Assembly (NCBI RefSeq): GCF_024124745.1
Contig: NZ_JAMXRU010000002.1
Location: 1-64,000 of the forward strand
Source of the DNA: Aeromicrobium sp. CnD17-E
GTDB lineage: Bacteria; Actinomycetota; Actinomycetes; Propionibacteriales; Nocardioidaceae
Length of the DNA: 64,000 nt
Reading direction: 5' to 3'
Shown: positions 9,567 through 18,624 of the stretch, piece after piece
Layout: each line of letters starts with the position of its first letter
Position numbering within the stretch: the stretch's first letter is position 1
Translations under genes and position numbers: made by a program
The notes under the pieces: generated by a model
What the model saw: the letters and a program-made list of their open reading frames with translations, nothing else
What the model was told of the DNA's origin: nothing
Databases searched by the model: none

Positions 9567-11744
9567 ATGACCCTGCTCGACGACTCGACACCCGAGACCA
9601 CGACCCGCGAGCTGACCGTCCTGGGGGCGTGCCCCCAGGACTGTCCCGACACCTGCGCGATGGTCGTCACCGTCCGCGACGGCGTGGCCGTCGACGTGGC
9701 CGGCAGCAAGGAGCAGCCGTACACCAACGGCGGCCTGTGCGTGAAGGTCGACAACTACCTCGACAAGGTCTACCACCCCGACCGCGTGCTCTACCCGCTC
9801 CGCCGCACAGGCCCGAAGGGCGCCGGCGAGTTCGAGCGGATCACCTGGGACGAGGCCATCGCCGAGATCGCCGCCCGGTTCACGCAGGTCAAGGAGGAGC
9901 ACGGCCCCGAGGCGATCATGCCCGTCAGCTACCTCGGCACCCAGGGCATCATCAACGGTCTCAACGTCGGCGACCCGTTCTTCAACCGGCTCGGCGCCAC
10001 CGTCGCCGAGCGCACGTACTGCGACTCCGGTTCCTGCACCGCCTACGCGATGACGATCGGCGACACCGCCGGTGTCGACCCCGAGTCGCTCGTCCACTCG
10101 AGGTTCATCCTCATCTGGGCCGCCAACATCATGAGCACCAACCTGCACCTGTGGCCCTACATCGCCGAGGCCAAGAAGCGCGGTGCGAAGGTCGTCGTCG
10201 TCGACCCTGTGCGCACCAAGACCGCGCGCCAGGCCAGCCAGCACATCCCCATCCGCCCCGGCACCGACGGTGCGCTCGCGCTGGCGATGATGCACGTGAT
10301 CATCGACGAGGGCCTCACCGACGACGAGTACATCGCGAACCACACGATCGGCTACGACGAGCTCGTCGAGCGCGTCCAGCAGTACACCCCCGAGTGGGCG
10401 TCGCAGGAGACCGGGATCCAGGTGGAGACGATCCGCACCCTCGCGCGCGAGTACGCGACGTCGCAGCCGTCGGTCATCCGCATCGGCGTCGCCGTCGAGC
10501 GGCACGCCGGCGGCGGCCAGACCGTCCGCACCCTGTCGTGCCTGCCCGCGCTCGTCGGCGCGTGGCGCAACCCCGGCGGCGGCATCCTCCAGCTCCCGCT
10601 CTGGGCGTTCCCCGTCAACTGGCCCGCCTTCATGCACCCGGAGCTGCAGACTCCCGGGACGCAGGTCGTCAACCAGTACCTCCTGGGCCAGGCGCTCACC
10701 GGCGAGCTGGAGCTCCGGACGCCGCTGCACGCGCTCATGGTCTACAACTCCAACCCCGTCGTCGTCGCGCCCGACCAGGCCCGGCTGCTCGAGGGGCTCT
10801 CGCGCGAGGACCTGTTCACGGTCGTCAGCGAGCACTTCATCACCGACACCGCGCGCTACGCCGACATCGTGCTGCCCGCGACGACGCAGCTCGAGCAGGA
10901 GGACATCATGTTCTCCTGGGGCCACCTGTACGCGACGTACAACAACCCGTCCATCGAGCCGCGCGGCGAGGCCGTCCCCAACACCGAGCTGTTCCGACGG
11001 CTCGCCGCGGCCATGGGCTTCGACGACGACCCGATCTTCACCCGCACCGACGAGCAGATGATCGCGGAGGCGTTCGACTGGTCGGCCCCCGCGATGGAGG
11101 GCATCACCGTGGCCTCGCTCAAGGAGAAGGGCTGGGCCCGGCTCAACGTCCCGTCGCCGGACGAGTACGCCCCGCACCGCGAGGGCAACTTCCGCACGCC
11201 GTCCGGGAAGACCGAGTTCCTCTCCTCGGCCGCAGCGGGCGGCAACTTCGTGGTGCCGCTGTTCCGCCAGGGCTCGAACGACCACCAGCCGGGCCAGCCC
11301 GTCGACCCGCTGCCCCACTACATCCCGCCGCGGGAGACCACCTCGGCCGACCCCGACCTCGCGGCGAGGTACCCGCTCAACCTCATCTCGCCGAAGTCGC
11401 ACGCGTTCATCAACTCCAGCTACGCGAACATCGAGTTCCACCAGAAGGTGCAGAAGCCCGCGACGCTGATCATCAACCCCGACGACGCCGCGGAGCGCGG
11501 CATCGAGAACGGTGCCGTCGTCCGTGCCTTCAACGACCGCGGCAGCGTCGAGCTGCTCGCCAAGGTCGACGCCTCGACGATGCCCGGGGTCACGGTCTGC
11601 TACGTCGGCCACTGGCGGTCCGACTCGCTCGGGCTGGCGACGTTGAGCTCGCTGAACCCGACGCGGTTCGCCGACCTCGGCAACGCACCGACCTTCTCCG
11701 ACACGCTCATCGAGGTCGCGCCGGTCGGCGCGGGAGAGGCCTGA
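9567..11744 (+). CDS. Molybdopterin-dependent oxidoreductase (DMSO-reductase superfamily) with N-terminal [4Fe-4S] site
   Basis: A 725-residue catalytic subunit. Four cysteines near the N-terminus (C22, C26, C30, C58; CPQDCPDTC...GGLC) fit the [4Fe-4S] motif of this superfamily. Molybdopterin domains follow (VYHPDRVLYPLRRTGPKG, FILIWAANIMSTN, GGQTVRTLSCLPALVG), and then the C-terminal cofactor-binding domain (LNLISPKSHAFINSSYANIE). The Mo ligand is probably in TYCDSGSCTAYA. No Tat signal is visible, so it should be cytosolic. The ATG at 9567 fits AGGAG five bases upstream. It forms an operon with a ferredoxin and a flavin reductase, the probable electron partners. The substrate is unknown. 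Confidence 0.9.
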   Translation: MTLLDDSTPETTTRELTVLGACPQDCPDTCAMVVTVRDGVAVDVAGSKEQPYTNGGLCVKVDNYLDKVYHPDRVLYPLRRTGPKGAGEFERITWDEAIAEIAARFTQVKEEHGPEAIMPVSYLGTQGIINGLNVGDPFFNRLGATVAERTYCDSGSCTAYAMTIGDTAGVDPESLVHSRFILIWAANIMSTNLHLWPYIAEAKKRGAKVVVVDPVRTKTARQASQHIPIRPGTDGALALAMMHVIIDEGLTDDEYIANHTIGYDELVERVQQYTPEWASQETGIQVETIRTLAREYATSQPSVIRIGVAVERHAGGGQTVRTLSCLPALVGAWRNPGGGILQLPLWAFPVNWPAFMHPELQTPGTQVVNQYLLGQALTGELELRTPLHALMVYNSNPVVVAPDQARLLEGLSREDLFTVVSEHFITDTARYADIVLPATTQLEQEDIMFSWGHLYATYNNPSIEPRGEAVPNTELFRRLAAAMGFDDDPIFTRTDEQMIAEAFDWSAPAMEGITVASLKEKGWARLNVPSPDEYAPHREGNFRTPSGKTEFLSSAAAGGNFVVPLFRQGSNDHQPGQPVDPLPHYIPPRETTSADPDLAARYPLNLISPKSHAFINSSYANIEFHQKVQKPATLIINPDDAAERGIENGAVVRAFNDRGSVELLAKVDASTMPGVTVCYVGHWRSDSLGLATLSSLNPTRFADLGNAPTFSDTLIEVAPVGAGEA

Positions 11745-11747
11745 GCC

Positions 11748-12077
11748 ATGGCGTACGTGATCACCGAGGCCTGCATCGACGCGGCCGACAAGGCGTGCCG
11801 CGAGGAGTGCCCCGTCGACTGCATCTACGAGGGCGACCGGATGCTCTACATCCACCCCGACGAGTGCGTCGACTGCGGGAAGTGCGTCACCGCGTGCCCC
11901 AACGGGGCCATCGCGTCGGAGTACAAGCTGACCGCCGAGCTCGAGCAGTTCAAGGACGTGGCCGTCGAGTTCTTCGAGACGTTCCCGCACGCGGAGGGCG
12001 GCGCCGAGGACATCGGTCCCTTGGGCGCCGACCACCCCGTGGTCGCGTCGTGGCCGAGCGGCGGAGCCGCCGGATGA
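11748..12077 (+). CDS. Seven-iron ferredoxin (FdxA-like)
   Basis: A 109-residue ferredoxin. N-terminal cysteines in CIDAADKACREECPVDC and the second cluster motif CVDCGKCVTACPNGAI fit a [3Fe-4S]/[4Fe-4S] bacterial ferredoxin such as FdxA. The C-terminal half (VEFFETFPHAEGGAEDIGPL) is the usual helical tail. It starts three bases after the oxidoreductase stop and overlaps the next gene by four bases (ATGA), so translation is coupled. It most likely shuttles electrons between the flavoprotein downstream and the molybdoenzyme upstream. Confidence 0.93.
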   Translation: MAYVITEACIDAADKACREECPVDCIYEGDRMLYIHPDECVDCGKCVTACPNGAIASEYKLTAELEQFKDVAVEFFETFPHAEGGAEDIGPLGADHPVVASWPSGGAAG

Positions 12078-13087
12078 GCGCCGACGTGGCCGGCACCGTG
12101 GACACCACGGGCTTCGACGTCGACGTCGACCTGGTCGTCGTCGGCGGCGGACCCGTCGGCCTCTACGCGGCGTACTACGCAGGATTCCGCGGGATGTCGG
12201 TGGCCGTCGTCGACGCGCTCGACCACCTCGGCGGCCAGACCGCGGCGATGTACCCGGAGAAGCAGGTCTTCGACGTCGCCGGGTACGCCGCGGTCAAGGG
12301 GCAGCACCTCGTCGACGCGCTGGTCGAGCAGGCGGAGTCGGCCAAGCCGCACTACGTGCTGGGCGAGCAGGTCGTCGACCTCGTGACCGGCCCCGACCAC
12401 GCGCTGCTGACGACGGCGGCCGGCACGGTGCTGCGCGGACGCGCCGTGCTGCTGGCCGCGGGCATCGGCAGCTTCGCACCCCGGCCTCTGCCGGTCGGCA
12501 CGGAGTACGTGAGCCGCGGCGTCGTCCACTTCGTGCCGCGACCCTCGGACTACGCCGGCGCCGACGTCGTGGTGGTCGGTGGGGGCGACAGCGCCGTCGA
12601 CTGGGCCACGACGCTCGAGCCCGTGGCCCGCAGCGTGGCCCTCGTGCACCGCCGCGACGCGTTCCGCGCCCACGAGGCGAGCGTCGCGCGACTGCGGTCG
12701 AGCACGGTCGAGGTGCTCACGCCGTACGAGGTGGCCGAGGTGCACGGCGACGACGTCGTCACCGGCGTGTCCCTCGCCCACGAGTCCGGCACCGTCGTGC
12801 GGCGCGACGCCGACGTCGTCGTCGCCGCCCTCGGGTTCAAGGCCGACCTCGGCCCGCTGAAGCGCTGGGGCGTGGACCTCGACCGCCGCCAGGTCGCCGT
12901 CGACCGGGCCCAGCGCACGTCACTGCCCCGCGTGTTCGCCGCCGGCGACTGCTGCGGCCACCCCGACAAGGTGACGCTGATCAGCGTCGGCTTCGGGGAG
13001 GCGGCGACCGCCGTCAACCACGCCGCTCCGCTCGTGCACGAGGGGGCCGCGGTCACGCCCGGCCACTCGAGCGACGACCAGCACTGA
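12074..13087 (+). CDS. Ferredoxin-NADP+ reductase-type flavoprotein (thioredoxin-reductase-like)
   Basis: A 337-residue FAD/NAD(P) oxidoreductase. The FAD dinucleotide-binding motif is VVVGGGPVGLYAAYYAG (about residues 21-37) and the NADPH-binding motif is VVVVGGGDSAVDWA (about 160-173). The C-terminal FAD contact VFAAGDCCGHPDKVTLISVGFGEA closes the fold. No CXXC pair of true thioredoxin reductase is seen; the GGQTAAMYPEKQVFDV segment matches the TrxR-like ferredoxin-NADP+ reductases. It is the last gene of the molybdoenzyme operon and probably links NAD(P)H to the ferredoxin. Confidence 0.9.
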   Translation: MSADVAGTVDTTGFDVDVDLVVVGGGPVGLYAAYYAGFRGMSVAVVDALDHLGGQTAAMYPEKQVFDVAGYAAVKGQHLVDALVEQAESAKPHYVLGEQVVDLVTGPDHALLTTAAGTVLRGRAVLLAAGIGSFAPRPLPVGTEYVSRGVVHFVPRPSDYAGADVVVVGGGDSAVDWATTLEPVARSVALVHRRDAFRAHEASVARLRSSTVEVLTPYEVAEVHGDDVVTGVSLAHESGTVVRRDADVVVAALGFKADLGPLKRWGVDLDRRQVAVDRAQRTSLPRVFAAGDCCGHPDKVTLISVGFGEAATAVNHAAPLVHEGAAVTPGHSSDDQH

Positions 13088-13102
13088 TTCCCACCACAAG
13101 AC

Positions 13103-13146
13103 CCTCGCCGACCGTCCGCCGCTCCCCCGGTGGGCGGTCGGCGAGG
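13103..13146. terminator. Bidirectional terminator between convergent genes
   Basis: A 12-bp perfect outer stem (CCTCGCCGACCG / CGGTCGGCGAGG) with further pairing inside (TCCGCC / GGTGGG). It lies between the flavoprotein stop and the AraC-family stop, so it can serve both strands. Confidence 0.8.
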
Positions 13147-13180
13147 CTCCGGCCACCGGCCGCACGAGCAGTCGGCAAGC

Positions 13181-14203
13181 TCAGCGGTGCGGGCGCGTGA
13201 CCGCGCGTGGGTCGCCCGAGACGGCGCACATCAGCTGGCGGTACTCGCGTGGGCTCGTCCCGAAGGCCTGCCGGAACGCGCGCCCGAACACCGCGAGGTC
13301 GACGAAGCCCCAGTTGCGGGCGATCTCGCGCAGCGACTTGTCCCGCGCGATGCTGCTGCGGATCTCGCGGCGCGCCCCGTGCAGGCGGCGGCTGCGGATG
13401 GTCTGCGCGACCGTCTGGTCGCGGGTCGCGAACAGCCGGTGCAGCTGTCGGGTCGAGACCGCGATGGCGTCGGCCACCTGGGCCGGACCGAGGTCGGGGT
13501 CCGCGAGGTTCGCGTCGATGTAGGCGTCCGCCCGCGCGAGCAGCGAGACGGCGGACCCGGCACCCGCCGCGCCGAGCGACGTCGCCCCGCGCGGGAGCGA
13601 CTGCGCGGCGACGGCGATGAGGTCACCGATGTGGTCGGCCACCTCGCCGTCGTGGCCGAGCCCGAGCGTCTCCTGCTCGTCGAGCACGCTGCACAGCAGG
13701 TTGCTCAGCACCCGTCCCATGCCCTCGTCGGCCACGAAGGCACGGGCCGTCACGTCGCGCGAGAACCCCTCGCTCAGCCGAAAGTCGTCGCGCCGCCACG
13801 AGTACACGGACAGCTCCCACTGCGGCGAGCCCGTCGGCGCGCGCAGGTTCCAGTCGAACGGTCGCGCGGACTCGTAGAGCACGAAGTCGCCGGGGCGCAG
13901 GTGCGCCCTGCGTCCGTCCTGCTCGACGACGGCCTCGCCCGAGCGGACCAGGCCGACCTGCATCAGGGCCTCGCCGTCGCGCAGGAGCGACGCGGGCCGG
14001 CTGATCTCCTGGTCGACCGAGCTCACGGTCGAGACCTGGACGTGCCCGAGCATCCGGCTCTCGACGGCTCCGCTCAGGTCGGCGCGTCGGTGCCCGACGT
14101 CGAGCGGGACGAAGTGCTCGCGGAGCAGCGACCGCCACCCGCGTTCGTCCTGGACGCGATGGTGGGTCGCCGGCGTCGACTCGCTCAGCATGGGAACAGG
14201 CAC
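13181..14203 (-). CDS. AraC-family transcriptional regulator
   Basis: A 340-residue regulator. Residues about 30-190 form a cupin-like AraC-binding sensor domain (HLRPGDFVLYESARPFDW). The C-terminal 100 residues hold two helix-turn-helix motifs (LGPAQVADAIAVSTRQLHRL and LREIARNWGFVDLAVFGRAF) with the family ending FGTSPREYRQL. It is convergent with the molybdoenzyme operon and divergent from moaEAD. Control of one of these, perhaps by the enzyme's substrate, is the natural hypothesis. The start ATG at 14203 is followed by a second in-frame ATG at codon 5. Confidence 0.88.
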   Translation of the reverse strand: MPVPMLSESTPATHHRVQDERGWRSLLREHFVPLDVGHRRADLSGAVESRMLGHVQVSTVSSVDQEISRPASLLRDGEALMQVGLVRSGEAVVEQDGRRAHLRPGDFVLYESARPFDWNLRAPTGSPQWELSVYSWRRDDFRLSEGFSRDVTARAFVADEGMGRVLSNLLCSVLDEQETLGLGHDGEVADHIGDLIAVAAQSLPRGATSLGAAGAGSAVSLLARADAYIDANLADPDLGPAQVADAIAVSTRQLHRLFATRDQTVAQTIRSRRLHGARREIRSSIARDKSLREIARNWGFVDLAVFGRAFRQAFGTSPREYRQLMCAVSGDPRAVTRPHR

Positions 14204-14409
14204 CTCCCGGGCACAGGTCCTGCGGTGTCGGCCAGGTTATCGCGCGCCGAAAGGGCCCTCAAGGAGTTCGGGAGCCTCCTGGGCACCCGTCACACGATTG
14301 TCACGTGCCAACGCGCACGTGGCACGGAACGTCGACTTTCCGGCGCTGGCCGTGCGCACGACACGCGCCTTCTGCGCGACGCTGGGCTTCCGACCGACAG
14401 GAGGCCCTC

Positions 14410-14973
14410 GTGACCCTCAGCGCATCGCGCCCCGACTTCGCCGCACGCCAGACCGCGCACACCTGGACCCTGGTCGCGACGACCCTGCCGGACTCCGCCG
14501 CGGCCGAGTCGTGGGCGGGACGGCCGGAGACGGGCGCGGTGGTGACGTTCCGGGGCCTGGTGCGCGACCACGCCCCGGGCCACACCGGGGTGACGGCGAT
14601 CGACTACGAGGCCTACGACCAGGTCGCGCACGAGCGTCTGTCGCAGCTGGCCGAGCTGGTCCGGGCCACATGGTCCGACGTGAGCACGGTCGCGCTGTGG
14701 CACCGGACCGGCGTCGTCCGGCTCGGCGAGGCGAGCGTGCAGGTGACGGTCGGCGCGGGCCACCGCGACGCCGCCTTCGACGCCGCACGGTTCGGCATCG
14801 ACGTCCTCAAGGCCTGCCTGCCGGTCTGGAAGCGGGAGCACGCTGCCGAGGGCCTGGAGTGGTCGGCCTCCGGCGTGGCGGCGACGTCCGTGGAGGAGGC
14901 CGCCAGCGCATGGCTGTCGCGTCACGGGGTCGGCGCGGCGACGGCCGGGGCGACGGACGGAGCAGGCTCGTGA
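14410..14973 (+). CDS. moaE: Molybdopterin synthase large subunit MoaE
   Basis: A 187-residue subunit that, with MoaD, inserts sulfur into precursor Z (cPMP) to make molybdopterin. Family motifs are present: GAVVTFRGLVRDH, IDYEAYDQVAHERL, LWHRTGVVRLGEASVQV and the catalytic-lysine region LKACLPVWKREHAAEGLEW. The GTG at 14410 fits CAGGAGG five bases upstream; the longer upstream frame lacks support. An alanine-rich C-terminal tail is extra relative to the usual length of about 150 residues. It overlaps moaA by four bases (GTGA). Confidence 0.92.
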   Translation: MTLSASRPDFAARQTAHTWTLVATTLPDSAAAESWAGRPETGAVVTFRGLVRDHAPGHTGVTAIDYEAYDQVAHERLSQLAELVRATWSDVSTVALWHRTGVVRLGEASVQVTVGAGHRDAAFDAARFGIDVLKACLPVWKREHAAEGLEWSASGVAATSVEEAASAWLSRHGVGAATAGATDGAGS

Positions 14974-15977
14974 GCACGCTCGACCTGCGCCGCCGGCCAC
15001 TGCGCGACCTGCGCGTGTCCCTCACCGACCGCTGCAACTTCCGGTGCGGCTACTGCATGCCCCGCGAGCTCTTCGGCGCCGGGCACCAGTACCTCGCCGC
15101 CGACGAGCTCCTGACCTTCGACGAGGTCGAGGAGGTCGTGCGGACCGCCGTCGACCTCGGCGTGCGCACCGTGCGGCTCACGGGCGGGGAGCCGCTCCTG
15201 CGGCCCGGGGTCGCCGACCTCGTCGCTCGTCTCGCCGCCATCGGCGACCTCGACCTGGCCATGACGACGAACGGCGTGCTGCTCGGGCGCCACGCCGCCG
15301 CGCTGCGAGCGGCGGGGCTCGACCGCGTGACGGTCAGCCTCGACGGCATCGACGACGCGACCTTCCGCCGCGCGAGCGACAGTCCCTTTGGCGTCTCGGC
15401 CGTCCTCGACGGCATCGACGCCGCGGTGCAGGCCGGGTTCCCGCAGGTCAAGGTCAACGCCGTCGTCCGGCGCGGGATCAACGAGGACCAGGTCGTGCCG
15501 CTCGTCGAGCACTTCCGCGGCAGCGGCCACGTGCTGCGCTTCATCGAGTTCATGGACGTCGGGAGCACCAACGGCTGGACCGGGTCGGAGGTGGTGCCCG
15601 CGGCAGAGATCAGGGCCGCGATCGAGGCGCGCTGGCCGGTCGAGGAGCTCCCGCCGACCCGGCACGGCGAGGTGGCCCAGCGTCTCCGTCTGCGTGACGG
15701 CAGCGCCGAGGTCGGGCTGATCAGCTCGATGTCGTCGCCCTTCTGCGGCACCTGCACCCGGGCCCGCCTGACCGCCGACGGACGCGTCCACACCTGCCTG
15801 TTCTCCTCCACCGGGACCGACGTCCGCGGCCTGCTGCGCGGCAGCCGTCGCCCCGGCGACCTGCACACGCTGCTGCGCCGGGTGTGGGGCGGGCGCGACG
15901 ACCGCTACTCGGAGGTCCGGTCGGCCCTGACCCGCCGGGCCGACGCCCCCGTCGAGATGTCGTACATCGGTGGATGA
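14970..15977 (+). CDS. moaA: GTP 3',8-cyclase MoaA
   Basis: A 335-residue radical-SAM enzyme that starts molybdenum cofactor synthesis by cyclising GTP. The radical-SAM cluster motif is CNFRCGYC (about residues 22-29), and TGGEPLLRP follows. The second C-terminal [4Fe-4S] set is FCGTCTRARL...HTCLF. The protein ends in the conserved GG dipeptide (MSYIGG). The GTG start overlaps moaE by four bases, and moaD follows after a short gap, so this is one coupled operon. Confidence 0.96.
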   Translation: MSTLDLRRRPLRDLRVSLTDRCNFRCGYCMPRELFGAGHQYLAADELLTFDEVEEVVRTAVDLGVRTVRLTGGEPLLRPGVADLVARLAAIGDLDLAMTTNGVLLGRHAAALRAAGLDRVTVSLDGIDDATFRRASDSPFGVSAVLDGIDAAVQAGFPQVKVNAVVRRGINEDQVVPLVEHFRGSGHVLRFIEFMDVGSTNGWTGSEVVPAAEIRAAIEARWPVEELPPTRHGEVAQRLRLRDGSAEVGLISSMSSPFCGTCTRARLTADGRVHTCLFSSTGTDVRGLLRGSRRPGDLHTLLRRVWGGRDDRYSEVRSALTRRADAPVEMSYIGG

Positions 15978-16012
15978 GATGAGATGGACCCCGAGAGCCT
16001 GTGGAGGAACCC

Positions 16013-16255
16013 GTGCCGACCCTGTTGATGTTCGCCCTCGCCCGTGACGCCTCGGGCCGGACGCACGACCGCTTCGATGCCGGCACGCTCGACGGCCTGC
16101 TCGACGAGGCCGTCGAGCGGTACGGCGACCACTTCGGCGCCGTGCTCGACGCGAGCCGCGTCTGGGTCAACGGCGCCCAGGCGGCACGCGGGGCCGCGGT
16201 GGAGCTCTCCGACCACGACGACGTGGCGGTCATCCCGCCCGTGGCAGGGGGGTGA
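16013..16255 (+). CDS. moaD: MoaD/ThiS-family sulfur carrier
   Basis: An 80-residue ubiquitin-like sulfur carrier ending in the obligatory GG (VIPPVAGG) that becomes the thiocarboxylate used by MoaE. The GTG at 16013 is preferred over 16001 because GGAGG at 16003-16007 sits five bases before it and would be inside the longer version. Third gene of the moaE-moaA-moaD operon; it supplies cofactor for enzymes such as the molybdoenzyme at 9567. Confidence 0.9.
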   Translation: MPTLLMFALARDASGRTHDRFDAGTLDGLLDEAVERYGDHFGAVLDASRVWVNGAQAARGAAVELSDHDDVAVIPPVAGG

Positions 16256-16256
16256 G

Positions 16257-16694
16257 GTGACCGCACCCGCCGCGGGACGCTCCTCCCCCGTCGTCGAGGA
16301 CGAGATGCTGCACCGGCCGAAGTCGTGGCCGACGAGCCTGACCGTCGGCCACGCCCGTGAGGTGCTCGCCGACGACCACCTGCACGCGATCCTCGTCGTC
16401 GACGGGGCGGTGCTGCGCGGCGTGATCGTGGAGGGCGACGTCCCGGACGACGTCGAGGACGACCAGCCCGCCCTCGTCCACGCCCGGCTGGACGGTCGGA
16501 CCGTGCGGGTCGGCACCACGCTGGACGAGGCCCGGGAGCTCCTCGAGCAGTCCCGGTCGCGCCGGCTCGCCGTCGTCGACGCGGCAGGCCTCCTCGTCGG
16601 GCTGCTCTGCCTCAAGCGGCACGGTCGGGGATTCTGCTCCGACGCGGGCGTCGAGGCCCGGCGCGCGTCCCGCGCGAGCGAGCGTCCCGCCTAG
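16257..16694 (+). CDS. Tandem CBS-domain protein
   Basis: A 145-residue protein made of two CBS repeats: PTSLTVGHAREVLADDHLHA with VLRGVIVEGDVP, and TTLDEARELLEQSRSRRLAV with VVDAAGLLVGLLCLKRHG. Such pairs usually bind adenosine nucleotides and regulate a partner. The GTG start lies two bases after the moaD stop, so it belongs to the moa operon. A role in sensing for cofactor synthesis is inference. The C-terminus has a CSDAGVEARR stretch often seen in small actinobacterial CBS proteins. Confidence 0.72.
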   Translation: MTAPAAGRSSPVVEDEMLHRPKSWPTSLTVGHAREVLADDHLHAILVVDGAVLRGVIVEGDVPDDVEDDQPALVHARLDGRTVRVGTTLDEARELLEQSRSRRLAVVDAAGLLVGLLCLKRHGRGFCSDAGVEARRASRASERPA

Positions 16695-16813
16695 GAGGGA
16701 CCCCGCACGACGGCCCACTGGTTCGGGAATGCAACGACCTGGATCGACGTTGTCGCCGTTCGGGCCCGACGCGTCGGCCGCCCGCTCGCCGTCGACCTGC
16801 TCCGAGGAGACCC

Positions 16814-18034
16814 ATGACCACCACCCGGCCCGTCCAGCGGTGGGCGTTCGGCATGCTCCTGGCCCTCGTCGCCGTCTCGCTCGGCGTCTCCGGTGCGCCC
16901 GCGCCCCTCTACGCGCTGTACGCGCAGGAGTGGGGCTTCGCACCGCTCACGACCACCGTCGTGTTCGCGGTCTACGCGGTGGCCGCGCTCGCTGCCGTGC
17001 TGGTCACCGGGTCGATCTCCGACCGCTACGGCCGACGCCCCGTGCTCATGGTCGCCGCGCTGCTGATCCTCGCCGGCCTGGGCCTGTTCATGGCCGCCGA
17101 CTCCGTGGTGTGGCTGCTGGCCGCCCGCATCCTGCACGGGCTGGGGGTCGGTGCGGTGGTGGTCGTCGCCTCGGCCGCGCTGCTCGACCTGCGGCCCGAC
17201 GAGGGCGACCGCACCGGCCGGATCACGGGCGTCGTGTTCAACAGCGGCATCGCGGTCGTGCTCGTGGCGGTGTCGCTCATCGTCGACCGCGGGCCGGCGC
17301 CCACGGTGCTGCCCTACGCGATCCTCGCCGGCATCGTCGCGGTGCTCCTGCTGGGGCTGCTCGTCATGCGCGAGCCGCACACGGAGGAGCGCGCCGTCCG
17401 CCTGCACGTGGCGCGACCCCGCGTCCCGCGGGAGATCGCCGCGCACTTCCGGTTCTCGGCGCTGGGGGTGATGGCGTCCTGGTCGGTGCTGGGCGTGCTC
17501 CTGTCGCTCTACCCGCGGATCGCGTCGGAGGCCATCGGTGCCACGTCGGTGCTGTTCGGCGGTGCGGTCGTCGCCGCGTCGGCCGCGGCGTCGGCGCTGA
17601 GCCAGGCCGTCGGGGCGCGCTGGCCCGCCCGCACGAGCGCCATCGTCGGCGACTTCGGCACCGCCGCCTCCCTCGTGCTCTGCGTGCCCGCGGTCGCGTG
17701 GGGCCATGCCTGGGGCATCGCCGCGGCCTCGACGCTCGTCGGCCTGTTCTTCGGACTGGCGTTCGGCGGGTCGCTGCGCCACCTGACCCAGCACGTGCCG
17801 TCGGCGCACCGCGGCGAGGTCATGTCGGCGTTCTACGTGCTCGCCTACAGCGCCATGGCCGTGCCGACGGTGCTCGCCGGGTGGGCCGCCACGATCTGGA
17901 GCCCGCGGACGATCTTCGCGCCGTTCATGGTCACGGTCGCCGTCGCCTGCACGGCGGCGGCGGTCATGGGGCTGCGCTCGCGTGCCGAGCAGCGCGCCGC
18001 CGAGGTCGAGGCCCCGGTCGCCGTCGCGTCGTGA
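16814..18034 (+). CDS. Major facilitator superfamily transporter
   Basis: A 406-residue, 12-helix permease. The loop 2-3 signature is TGSISDRYGRRPVLMVAA, and the second half repeats after a central loop at about 190-215 (EERAVRLHVARPRVPREIA). The substrate is not readable; efflux of a small drug or metabolite is typical of this group. Start at 16814 follows GAGGAG. The stop overlaps the GTG of the mug gene (GTGA), so the two are translationally coupled although their roles look unrelated. Confidence 0.88.
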   Translation: MTTTRPVQRWAFGMLLALVAVSLGVSGAPAPLYALYAQEWGFAPLTTTVVFAVYAVAALAAVLVTGSISDRYGRRPVLMVAALLILAGLGLFMAADSVVWLLAARILHGLGVGAVVVVASAALLDLRPDEGDRTGRITGVVFNSGIAVVLVAVSLIVDRGPAPTVLPYAILAGIVAVLLLGLLVMREPHTEERAVRLHVARPRVPREIAAHFRFSALGVMASWSVLGVLLSLYPRIASEAIGATSVLFGGAVVAASAAASALSQAVGARWPARTSAIVGDFGTAASLVLCVPAVAWGHAWGIAAASTLVGLFFGLAFGGSLRHLTQHVPSAHRGEVMSAFYVLAYSAMAVPTVLAGWAATIWSPRTIFAPFMVTVAVACTAAAVMGLRSRAEQRAAEVEAPVAVAS

Positions 18035-18591
18035 GCGAGTCGCTCGACGACCTGCCCGAGGTGCCCGACCTGGCCGGCCCCGGCATGCGGCTGCTGCTGG
18101 TCGGCATCAACCCCAGCCCGCTGACCGCCCGCACCGGGTACCACTTCGCGCACCCGGGCAACCGCTTCTACCCGGCTCTGCGGCGGGCCGGGGTGCTGCC
18201 CGAGACGGCCACGACGCCCGAGCTGGCGGCCCCCGTCCTCCTCGCGCGCGGCGTCGGGATCACCAACCTCTCGCCCCGACCCACAGCACGGGCCGACGAG
18301 CTGGACGACGAGGAGGTGCGCGCCGGTCGCGAGCGCGTCGCCTCCGCCGTCCGTGCGTACGGTCCGCGGGTGGTCGCCGTCGCCGGGGTCACGAGCTACC
18401 GCGTCGCGTTCGCCGACCGCCGGGCCCGGCTCGGCCGCCAGTCGCACGACCTCGAGGGGGCCGAGCTCTGGGTCGTGCCGAACCCCAGCGGCCTCAACGC
18501 GCACGCCACGATCGACTCTCTCGCGAAGGACTACCGCGAGGTCGCGCAGGCTGCCGGCGTCGCGCTCGACGACGTCCCGACCCGCACCTGA
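18031..18591 (+). CDS. mug: G/U mismatch-specific uracil-DNA glycosylase (Mug family)
   Basis: A 186-residue DNA repair enzyme that removes uracil or ethenocytosine opposite guanine. The family's first active-site motif is GINPSPLTARTGYHFAHPGN (about residues 26-45) and the second is NPSGLNAHAT (about 154-163); both are intact. The asparagine in GINPS is the catalytic position in Mug enzymes. The start GTG overlaps the MFS stop by four bases. No further gene follows before the hsp20 promoter region. Confidence 0.92.
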   Translation: MSESLDDLPEVPDLAGPGMRLLLVGINPSPLTARTGYHFAHPGNRFYPALRRAGVLPETATTPELAAPVLLARGVGITNLSPRPTARADELDDEEVRAGRERVASAVRAYGPRVVAVAGVTSYRVAFADRRARLGRQSHDLEGAELWVVPNPSGLNAHATIDSLAKDYREVAQAAGVALDDVPTRT

Positions 18592-18624
18592 CGCTCGTTC
18601 GCCATCGGCGAACGCACACGCTCC

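Noticed and set aside
9549-12035. An 828-residue minus-strand frame over the molybdoenzyme genes
   Set aside because: It is antisense to genes with clear Fe-S and molybdopterin motifs, with shadow-type composition.
14204-14409. Molybdenum-cofactor riboswitch before moaE
   Set aside because: The 206-base leader has no clear multi-helix conserved fold that I can recognise; a covariance search would be needed to claim one.
16001-16012. GTG start at 16001 for moaD
   Set aside because: The ribosome-binding site GGAGG lies inside this extension and is correctly spaced for the GTG at 16013.
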